A stretch of 64,000 bases of DNA from Planotetraspora silvatica (GTDB taxonomy: Bacteria; Actinomycetota; Actinomycetes; Streptosporangiales; Streptosporangiaceae). Position numbers and translations under genes: made by a program. The stretch covers positions 1 to 64,000 of the forward strand of contig NZ_BOOQ01000038.1 in the NCBI RefSeq assembly GCF_016863315.1, given 5' to 3'. Below are positions 51,135 to 58,185 of the stretch, piece by piece (within the stretch, counting starts at the first letter, position 1; every line of letters begins with the position of its first letter). The notes beneath the pieces were generated by a model. That model searched no databases and was not told the DNA's origin. It worked only from the letters and a program-made list of their open reading frames with translations.

Positions 51135-52130
51135 ATGACTGACGACACCACCGCGCACGACGACCTCTGGGATGGCGCCGACGCGTTCCTCGGCCGGGCA
51201 CGCACGATTCCGGTCGCCGACTCGACGCCCTTCCTGTCGGTGAGCACGGTCGTGCTCCCGGCACCCGGACGCCCCACCCCGCTGCAGGTCCGCGTCTCCG
51301 CACCCACCTCGGGAGACCGGTTGCCGATCGTGCTGCTCTCCCACGGCGGAGGGTTCACGAACTACGTCTCCTCGAACCGCGGACTTGCGCCGCTGTCGGA
51401 CTTCTGGGCGGCCCACGGGTTCGTGGTCGTGCAGCCCACCCACCTCAGCTCGAAGTCCCTGGGGCTGCCGCGGACCGCGCCCGACGCACGCGCGTACTGG
51501 GAGTCGCGCGTACAGGACCTCACCGCCATCCTGGACCACTTCGACCTCGTCGAGGCCGCCGTACCGGAGCTCGCCGGGCGCGTCGACCCCGGCCGGGTCG
51601 CCGTCGCCGGGCACTCGATGGGCGGGCAGACGGCGAGCATGCTCCTCGGCGCACGCGTGGTGGAGGACGGCGACACCGTCCGCGCGTTCGACGACCGGGT
51701 CAAAGCGGGCGTCCTCCTCGCACCGACAGGCGCCGGGGACGATCACCTCACGGACATGGCGAAGCGGTTCACCGCACTGCGGACGGCCGGGTTCGAGGAA
51801 ATGACGACGCCCACGCTCGTGATCGTCGGCGACCAGGACGACTCGCCCGAGCTCACCGACCGCGGGCCGGACTACCACGCCGACGCCTACCACCAGGCAC
51901 CCGGACCGAAGTCGCTGCTCACCCTGCACGGGGGCGAGCACATGCTCGGCGGCGTCACCGGCTACGACACCGTCGAGACCACCGACGAGGACCCGGAACG
52001 CGTGGCCGTGATCCAGCGGATGAGCTGGGCATTCCTGCGCGACGCCCTCACGTCCGACACCTCGGCGTGGCCGGCGGCAACGGCCGCGTTCGCGCGCCTC
52101 GACGCGATCGGTCGGCTGGAGAGCAAGTGA
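51135..52130 (+). CDS. Alpha/beta hydrolase, chlorophyllase/dienelactone-hydrolase-like
   Basis: A 331-residue hydrolase with oxyanion-loop LSHGGG, nucleophile elbow AGHSMGG, an acid in VGDQDDSPEL and a His in GGEHMLGG, giving a complete Ser-Asp-His triad. No signal peptide. Under TetR regulator B by position. Its stop overlaps the start of a truncated NTF2-like gene (GTGA). Confidence 0.9.
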   Translation: MTDDTTAHDDLWDGADAFLGRARTIPVADSTPFLSVSTVVLPAPGRPTPLQVRVSAPTSGDRLPIVLLSHGGGFTNYVSSNRGLAPLSDFWAAHGFVVVQPTHLSSKSLGLPRTAPDARAYWESRVQDLTAILDHFDLVEAAVPELAGRVDPGRVAVAGHSMGGQTASMLLGARVVEDGDTVRAFDDRVKAGVLLAPTGAGDDHLTDMAKRFTALRTAGFEEMTTPTLVIVGDQDDSPELTDRGPDYHADAYHQAPGPKSLLTLHGGEHMLGGVTGYDTVETTDEDPERVAVIQRMSWAFLRDALTSDTSAWPAATAAFARLDAIGRLESK

Positions 52131-52270
52131 CCACCGCACCCGTTCCGGACTGGTTCACTAAAGCGCTGGACGCGCTGAGCCGCGGCGACACGGCCGCGCG
52201 GGCAGCGGTACTTCGGCTCCCGGTCCCGGGGTTCGGGTCGATGTGGATCCCTCACAGCAAGTCCTTGTGA
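52127..52270 (+). pseudogene. Truncated SnoaL/NTF2-like gene
   Basis: The GTG start overlaps the hydrolase stop, and the first ~25 residues (DWFTKALDALSRGDTAA) follow the N-terminal helix of NTF2-fold proteins. The frame then loses similarity and stops after 47 codons, abutting the end of the convergent VOC gene. It looks cut short by recombination. Confidence 0.45.
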
Positions 52271-52644
52271 TCAGCGGCGATTCCAGCGCCAGGCGCGTAG
52301 ACAGAAGGGGTGGCCGGCCGGGTCGCGTAGGACGCGTGAGCGTTCTGGGCTGGGCTGATGGTGTTCCCTGGTGGCGCCGAGTCGGACCGACTCGTGTTCG
52401 GCGGTGTCGAGGTCGTCGACGGTGAGGTCGAGGTGGATCTGCTGTGAGCGGTCATGGGATGGCCAGGTCGGTGGCTGGTAGTCCTCGACCCGGATTGCGC
52501 CGAGGTGGAGCGTCCCGATCTTGACTGCGCAGAAGTCCGGTGTCTCGACTGCCATCTCGCCGCCGAGCAGGTGTGCCCAGAGCGGGCCAGGGAGACGGGG
52601 TCAGGGCATTCGAGGTTGATGGCGGCAATGTGGGCGAGGGCCAT
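52271..52644 (-). pseudogene. VOC/glyoxalase-family gene with a single-base frameshift
   Basis: From ATG 52644 the frame reads MALAHIAAINLECPDPVSLAR; the next frame continues WAHLLGGEMAVETPDFCAVK through IHLDLTVDDLDTAEHESVRLGA to DPAGHPFCL, a normal VOC domain. Restoring one T near 52587 (CGCTCTGG to CGCTTCTGG) joins them. The remaining domain keeps its metal-site-like residues, so the lesion may be recent or a sequencing error. Confidence 0.7.
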
Positions 52645-52731
52645 GAGTACTCCAGGCGGCATGAGCGGTGGACGGAGAGGGCCGGCTCGGGCATGAGGCG
52701 GGATCAGCCGTGGCGGGCGGGTGGGCCGGTG

Positions 52732-53790
52732 TCAGATCACCGGGATGAGCGGGTCGTCGAGGAGACTCCGGTCCCCGTCGACGCCGTGGGCCAGCGCGCC
52801 GGCCACGTCTTCGTACGGTGCACCGAACCTGATCGCGCTGACCTCGTCCAGCCTCTGGTAGTGGTGAGGGTCGAGTTCGACGTTCAGGGCGTCGAGGTAT
52901 CCCGCCAGGTGAGCCGGGGTGCGGGGCCCCACGATGGGGATCATCGAGGTCCGGGCGCGGGCGGCGCGTTGACGCAGCCAGGCCAGTGCGACCTGGACCG
53001 GGCCGGTACCCATCTCATCGGCCACGGCGAGGACGGCGTCGAGCACGGCGGTGCGCTGCGCACCGCCCTCGCCGGCGGTGCTGTCGGCCGCGGCCCGTGC
53101 GCTGAGTCGCCCCTGCTCGCCGTGACGGTACTTCCCGGTCAGCAGGCCACCGGCCAGCGGGGAATAGAGGACGACGCCCAGTCCGTGTGCTTGGGCCATC
53201 GGGAAGAATTCTCGTTCCGCGGAGCGTTCGGCCAGGCTGTATTCGGTCTGGATGCCGACCAGCGGCATGCGCCCACTCAGTTCCGACCTGACGGCGGCGC
53301 CCGCCACCCGCCAGGCCGGGAAATTGGACAGTCCGCCGTAGCGGATCTTGCCCGCCCTGATCAGGTCCTCGAAGCCGGCCAGGATCTCCGGCAACGGGGT
53401 CACGCCGTCGGGGATGTGCGGCATGAAGACATCGACGTAGTCGGTTCTCAACCGCCGCAGGCTCTCCTCCAGAGACCGGATCATGGTCTTGCGGCTGTTG
53501 CCCGTGGTGCCCGGGCGGACTTGGGCGCTCCTGCTCCCGGAGTACTTGGTGATCACGACATAGTCGTCGCGCTCGCGTCCCAGCAGATCGCCCAGAACGG
53601 TCTCGGCCTCACCGTCCTGGTAGATGTTCGAGACGTCGATGGTGGTCCCGCCGGCGGCCACGAACGACTCGAAGATCGCCCTGGAGCCTTCCAGGCCCGC
53701 CGCGGCCGGGGCCGAGCCGAAGTTGGCCGTGCCCAGCACATACTCCGAGACCCGCAGGCCGCTGTGTCGTCCGAAGGTCTGGTAACGCAT
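52732..53790 (-). CDS. Aldo/keto reductase
   Basis: A 352-residue NADPH-dependent oxidoreductase of (alpha/beta)8 fold. Catalytic residues fit the family: D and Y in TIDVSNIYQDGEAE, K in VVITKYSG, and H in VFMPHIPD. GGLSNFPAW and SPLAGGLLTGKY are further signatures. Divergent from TetR regulator C, 75 bases apart, and probably controlled by it. Confidence 0.93.
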   Translation of the reverse strand: MRYQTFGRHSGLRVSEYVLGTANFGSAPAAAGLEGSRAIFESFVAAGGTTIDVSNIYQDGEAETVLGDLLGRERDDYVVITKYSGSRSAQVRPGTTGNSRKTMIRSLEESLRRLRTDYVDVFMPHIPDGVTPLPEILAGFEDLIRAGKIRYGGLSNFPAWRVAGAAVRSELSGRMPLVGIQTEYSLAERSAEREFFPMAQAHGLGVVLYSPLAGGLLTGKYRHGEQGRLSARAAADSTAGEGGAQRTAVLDAVLAVADEMGTGPVQVALAWLRQRAARARTSMIPIVGPRTPAHLAGYLDALNVELDPHHYQRLDEVSAIRFGAPYEDVAGALAHGVDGDRSLLDDPLIPVI

Positions 53791-53865
53791 GGGGGTCTCC
53801 TCAGAGGTAGACGGAGTTGCGGTAAGGTCGACGACGTTAACATGTAAAACGAATGGTCGCTCTCT

Positions 53866-54408
53866 ATGCCAAAGGTCAGCCAAGCCCACCTCGACGCCCG
53901 CCGTCAGCAGATCATCGACGCCGCCCGCGCCCGCTTCGCCGCTCACGGCTTCGCTCGGACGTCCATGACCGACATCGTCGAAGCCTCCGGGCTCTCCACC
54001 GGGGCGATCTACCGGTACTTCACGAGCAAGGACGAGATCGTCGCCGCCATCTGTGAACAAGCGGGCCACGCGTTGCCCGCGGAGCTGACCGCCGAGTCCA
54101 TCCACGACTTCCTTCAGCACATTCGCACCCTGGCGCGCCAGGAGGACCACGCCCGGCTGGTCGCCCAGATCTACGCCGAGGCCGCCGTCACCCCGAGCCT
54201 CGCCACCCTGGTCCACCGCCAACTCCAGGAGCTGCGCGAAGCGGTCGCCGCTCTCCTGCCCGACCACGAGCCCGCGCACGCGGCCCGGATCGCCGAAGCC
54301 TTCGTGGCCCTCTGCCACGGCTACACTCAGCAGCTCGCCGTACGAGGTGATCTCGAACCCGCCCCCTTCACCGCGGCCCTCGTCGCGATCGCGATCACCG
54401 AGTCGTGA
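53866..54408 (+). CDS. TetR-family regulator C
   Basis: A 180-residue repressor with an N-terminal helix-turn-helix (IIDAARARFAAHGFARTSMTDIVEASGLSTGAIYRYFTSKDEIVAAI). No strong ribosome-binding site precedes ATG 53866, so it may be near-leaderless. The short divergent gap to the aldo/keto reductase contains GTTAAC, the only palindrome seen. Confidence 0.92.
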   Translation: MPKVSQAHLDARRQQIIDAARARFAAHGFARTSMTDIVEASGLSTGAIYRYFTSKDEIVAAICEQAGHALPAELTAESIHDFLQHIRTLARQEDHARLVAQIYAEAAVTPSLATLVHRQLQELREAVAALLPDHEPAHAARIAEAFVALCHGYTQQLAVRGDLEPAPFTAALVAIAITES

Positions 54409-54507
54409 CCGAGCACCGCCCAGCCACCACCACGGGTCAAGGCACCAACACCGGTCAGGATCCGCAAGGTCCACGATGAGCAGGTCGCTGCTGCGGTTGC
54501 TGAGCTC

Positions 54508-54878
54508 TCAGCAACGGAGTGATCGAGGCATGCCCGGGCTTTCAGCCTGCCGGATGGCAGACGACAGCAGTGCAATGTCCAGGCTCGACAACGGCGATCT
54601 GTACATAGCTGCCTTGCCGACCAGCTTCTGAAAGCTGGCCGCCTTGTCCATCAGACGCTGAAGCGGCGTGCTGAGTCCCTGCGTCGCCTTGAGCCACGGC
54701 GGCACGGAGGCGTTGACACTCCTCAGTAGATTCTCTGTGCTCTTCGAGATGGGGGGCTGCGGTGGCCTGCGGCTCTTGGGGCGCCGCCGTTCCTCGGGGG
54801 CGCGTCGGCGGCCTCGTGGGGCTCATCAGAGTCGTTGTGAGGCTCCTCGGCCCCAATATCCTCAGCGTCGTCGCTCAT
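54508..54878 (-). pseudogene. Frameshifted hypothetical gene
   Basis: ATG 54878 opens a very acidic N-terminus (MSDDAEDIGAEEPHNDSDEP). After a frame change near 54790 the sequence becomes RRRPKSRRPPQPPISKSTEN then LLRSVNASVPPWLKATQG, ending SPGMPRSLRC. The second part reads as a helical domain. Neither part has a known relative that I recognise. Confidence 0.4.
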
Positions 54879-54944
54879 AGCCCTAAATGATGTCGAGTAT
54901 GCGAGGGAGAGGGATTCTATTTTTCGGGGTCACGATGGGGGTTC

Positions 54945-55102
54945 CAAGCCCTGATCCGGTGCCCTGGCCACTGGGACTTTCACAACTTCTGGGATATGAA
55001 ATCCCAGGCGATGATCCAAGTGGTGGCCAGCCCGAGAATGCCCACGACCAACCTGGGTCCCCCAGCTGATCCGCTGCCTTGGCCACTGGTGATTTTCACA
55101 AC
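54945..55102. repeat. Imperfect direct repeat at the end of the DUF3592 gene
   Basis: About 35 bases at 54956-54990 (CCGGTGCCCTGGCCACTGGG onward) recur with changes at 55070-55105 (CGCTGCCTTGGCCACTGGTG onward), 115 bases apart. In the gene's frame the two copies encode VVKITSGQGSG and a related but out-of-frame piece, suggesting a partial tandem duplication. Confidence 0.5.
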
Positions 55103-55492
55103 TTTCGGTGCACCGGGGTCGTAGAGGATCGGTACGGTGCTCCCCACGACGAACGGCTCCGTGCTTTCGCGTGGGCTGCGCGCACGGACCACCTGCCCGT
55201 CCTCGGTACTGAACTCGATCACCGGGCTATGTCTCACCGTGTTCTCGTCGTCGTCGTACCGCCTGCGCGGGAACGAGCTGGTGGAGTTGCTGGCCGTGCC
55301 TGCACGCAGGAAGGCTCGCCACCCAGCCCTCGAGAGGTTTTTCACGACGATACCGGTGGCGGATCGGCCTACCCGGTCGAGATGATGGGATCGCCGCAGG
55401 AGCCTGATCCCGCTGCCCACTGAAAACAGTGCTATTCCGCTACAGCCGGCGAAGATGAACAACGGCGGTAACGGCACTGACTCAAACCCCAT
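54980..55492 (-). CDS. DUF3592-domain membrane protein
   Basis: A 170-residue protein with an N-terminal helix (PPLFIFAGCSGIALFSVGSGI), a central beta-rich DUF3592 region (SPVIEFSTEDGQVVRARSP, GSTVPILYDPGAPKVVKI) and a C-terminal helix (RLVVGILGLATTWIIAWDF). Function of the family is unknown. Part of its 3' coding sequence is repeated just past its end. Confidence 0.8.
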   Translation of the reverse strand: MGFESVPLPPLFIFAGCSGIALFSVGSGIRLLRRSHHLDRVGRSATGIVVKNLSRAGWRAFLRAGTASNSTSSFPRRRYDDDENTVRHSPVIEFSTEDGQVVRARSPRESTEPFVVGSTVPILYDPGAPKVVKITSGQGSGSAGGPRLVVGILGLATTWIIAWDFISQKL

Positions 55493-55536
55493 ATCGGCGA
55501 GGGTACGGGGCAGTCGGTGACGTCAATAGCCATCCG

Positions 55537-56050
55537 TCAGGGATTCTTTTGTAGATCACACGGAGCGGGTGCGCGTGGATTTGTTCGGCAGTTGACATGC
55601 CGACGTAGCGTGATTCTCGGCACCTCAGCCCATCGCCGCTGCCGCGCATGCTCGGTCTCACTTCTCGTCGGCCTCCGCGCGGCCGTTCGATCTCCAGGAG
55701 CCGTCACTTTCAGACCGTAGTGGAGCTCGACCGCCTGGCAGGCTTCCCGCACCCGGTAGAAGTCGTTCCAGGTCTTCGGCTTGGTTCCGTCCTGGCGCGC
55801 GAGCGTGGCCACGATATGGATGTGGTCATCGGCATGCCGCACTGCGACCCAGCGCACCGCATCGTCATCCCCGTCGGCGGCAAGACCAGTCCGGTTCATG
55901 ATCTCGTGGGCGACCCGAGCCCACTCATCATCGTCCAGAACCCGATCGTCGCGAGCAGTTCGGGCGACGCAATGCCACACCGGCTCGTCGCGCCGCCATC
56001 CGATCCGCAGGTGCCGGCCGCGAGAACTTCCGCAACCTGCCGACACCCTC
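55537..56050 (-). pseudogene. Relaxase (actinobacterial mobilisation nuclease) fragment
   Basis: The minus strand reads RRDEPVWHC..., DEWARVAHEIMNRTGLA, then RWVAVRHADDHIHIVATLAR and RREACQAVELHYGL-like sequence. HADDHIHIV is the metal-binding HxDxHxH motif of conjugative relaxases. Both ends are missing: there is no valid start upstream, and similarity ends at a stop about 170 residues in. It is a scar of an integrative conjugative element. Confidence 0.65.
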
Positions 56051-56335
56051 ACTCTCGCTCTGTGAGAACTGCCTCGGCCCTGCGGGATGGCCAGCGGTTT
56101 GCGTGTAGAGGTCAGGCCGCTGAAAGCACTTTGCAAGCGGCCCGGCCTATCACTGGTGATGCAAGCCCCGACCGACACAGCTCCCAGCTACGCGAAGCCA
56201 TCGAACACCCCAATACGGCCATCTCCCTGGAGCCCAACCGGCTGCACTGGCACATGAGCACGCGGTGGCCTTCCTCAACGCACCGAACGCTTCGGAATTC
56301 TCCGCCATCACACCCCTATGAAAAGGATTGAAACC
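56051..56335. other. Non-coding stretch upstream of a lipoprotein gene
   Basis: No gene is supported. The last ~40 bases should hold the lipoprotein promoter. Confidence 0.4.
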
Positions 56336-56848
56336 ATGGATGTCTTCAGGAAGTTCACGCACGCTGCGATTCTCGCCGGCGCCCTGGCATTGGTCGCGGC
56401 TTGCGGAGGCGGCGGTGGCTTGGATGGTTCCAGCCCGGTGGGCATTCCCGGTGCGGAAGCCCCCGCAGGGGAAGGCTCCGGTAACAGCGACAGCAGCTGC
56501 AAGTTCCTTACCAACAACGAGGTCACCGAGGCGATCGGCCCGAATGACGGCGGCCAGCACGACTACACGTTCGGCGGATGCGTCTGGACGGCGTCGAGCG
56601 CCAAGGACGGCTTCAACGAGGCGATTTTCGCGGCGGTGCTGCCCAAGGCCCAGTACGAGTCCGTGGCCGAGATCGGGGACCCGCTGAGCGGATTCGTCGA
56701 CGGCGCCACCTACGCCGAACTGCACGGCGAGCTGTGGTTCCCCTGCCGTGCCGGGGACTACTGCGGGATCAAGGTGCGAACCGCCAGCTCGGATGGCCGC
56801 CAGGAGACCGCGCTGCGACTGGCCAAGATCCTCCAGGACCGTATATAG
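56336..56848 (+). CDS. DUF3558-like lipoprotein
   Basis: A 170-residue putative lipoprotein with signal MDVFRKFTHAAILAGALALVAAC and a Gly/Ser linker. The domain begins SCKFLTNNEVTEAIG and contains GGCVWTA, with paired cysteines typical of DUF3558 proteins. AAAAGGAT lies before ATG 56336, which is preferred to ATG 56318. A strong terminator follows. Confidence 0.78.
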   Translation: MDVFRKFTHAAILAGALALVAACGGGGGLDGSSPVGIPGAEAPAGEGSGNSDSSCKFLTNNEVTEAIGPNDGGQHDYTFGGCVWTASSAKDGFNEAIFAAVLPKAQYESVAEIGDPLSGFVDGATYAELHGELWFPCRAGDYCGIKVRTASSDGRQETALRLAKILQDRI

Positions 56849-56864
56849 GTATCGTCGAAACGTA

Positions 56865-56900
56865 AGAAACCCCCTGGACTCGGAGGTCCAGGGGGTTTCT
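56865..56900 (+). terminator. Rho-independent terminator
   Basis: A 15-bp perfect stem (AGAAACCCCCTGGAC with its complement) around a short loop, ending TTTCTCATT, 17 bases after the lipoprotein stop. Confidence 0.92.
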
Positions 56901-56995
56901 CATTAGGTCTCGCCAGGAGGACACCGAGGCGCTATCGCGACCTCACTGCGGTGTCCATGGGAATCAGACACCTGCTTGGCCTACTGCCGCTTCGC

Positions 56996-57385
56996 TTAGC
57001 AGCCCGACGCGACTGGGCCGTTCTTCCACGTTATGATCTTGTTTTTGCTGTCGTATGCGATGACGCGCGTGTATGTCTGGTACGCGTTGCATCGCATGCT
57101 GGGGCTACTGATCCCGCCGCTGGAGTTCGACGGAAGCGTGCCAGTGCATGCACTCGGGCCGGGTTGATCAGTGTAGATCGTCTGCAGCATGAGGTTCACA
57201 CACACTTTTTTCACCGTGGTGCCAGTCTTATAGGTGGCGTATGCATGAAGGTTTCCATTGTTATACGCAGGTAGATATGGCGTGAGACTGTAGGACGCAG
57301 CCGATGCCGGCACTGCGGACGCCGTGAGCAGAGCAGCCGATGCTCCAGTTGCGGCGAGAAAAGAAACCAGCTTGTTGCGGATCAC
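56996..57385 (-). CDS. Small secreted protein, hypothetical
   Basis: A 129-residue exported protein with a signal peptide (RNKLVSFLAATGASAALLTASAVPASAA) and a mature part of about 100 residues rich in Tyr, Asn, Ser and Thr, with four cysteines. GAAGGA seven bases upstream favours the GTG at 57385 over the ATG at 57400. No recognised family. Confidence 0.65.
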   Translation of the reverse strand: MIRNKLVSFLAATGASAALLTASAVPASAASYSLTPYLPAYNNGNLHAYATYKTGTTVKKVCVNLMLQTIYTDQPGPSACTGTLPSNSSGGISSPSMRCNAYQTYTRVIAYDSKNKIITWKNGPVASGC

Positions 57386-57400
57386 CCGACATCCTTCCAT

Positions 57401-57913
57401 TTCCCGTGATCTCTAACCTGGATGGAAAGTACTAGCGACCGCATCTCCATGCAAGGTCTTGTCGTGATTAATACGGCGTACTGATGAAGCCGCTACGCCG
57501 GGCAGATCTGTCATATTCAGGCATGACCTGGTCCGATGAATTTCCCTTGCAGGCGTCGTAGACGCCATCGATATCTGGGGCTCCAATTCGCAACGGGGAC
57601 CACCATGCAAAGCCCCGCCGGTGTGTACGCCGGATGGTGCCCGGCCGATCGAGGTCGTCTACGGCGAACGGCACGTACTAATACTCCAGCCGCACTTATT
57701 GATCTTTGAGTTGTTGCCGCTGGTAGTGGGACTGCTGGGGCCGCCATTTTTCATGATCAGGTTAGTGGCGGCGGCGCTGGCGCTTGTAGTAGGCGCGCTT
57801 CGTGCGCCGAGCGTGCGGGTGAGTCCTTTTTGAAGCGGTGTCGGTGGTTGCGCCAGGTGGAACCAATAAAACCAGGAAGGGTCACCGAGGCCGGCCCGTA
57901 TTTGCCCGGCCCG
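57401..57913. other. Non-coding stretch
   Basis: A plus-strand frame at 57621-57833 has hydrophobic runs but no start signal. No gene is supported. Confidence 0.35.
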
Positions 57914-58150
57914 CTACGGACAGGAGCCGTACTTCTGCGCGTAGACCCGGGCTGTTCCGAAGTTTTCGACCTTGACGTAGACGGGGGTGCCCATGCCGGA
58001 CCGGTTGTAGGTCATCTCCCAGTTCTTGCCCGGGACCGAGAACGCGACCTTATAGCACCATCCCGCGTCAACACGGAATGCGTCCCAGTCCTCGCCGTTG
58101 TTGGTCTGCAGCCGCCACCGCCGCCTGGCGCGTACGGGTACCCGCGCCCT
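57914..58150 (-). pseudogene. 3' fragment of a secreted-protein gene
   Basis: The frame reads RRWRLQTNNGEDWDAFRVDAGWC...KVENFGTARVYAQKYGSCP before its stop, resembling the end of a small disulphide-containing secreted protein. No start codon or signal peptide is available because the upstream sequence is occupied by the LuxR gene's 3' end, so it is probably truncated. Confidence 0.4.
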
Positions 58151-58185
58151 CGTCCCCTCGGCGTGATCCAGCTCCTCTGAGGCGG

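Noticed and set aside
53791-54474. A long N-terminal extension of the aldo/keto reductase frame
   Set aside because: It runs antisense to TetR regulator C and the reductase fold begins at the ATG at 53790 (MRYQTFGRHSGL).
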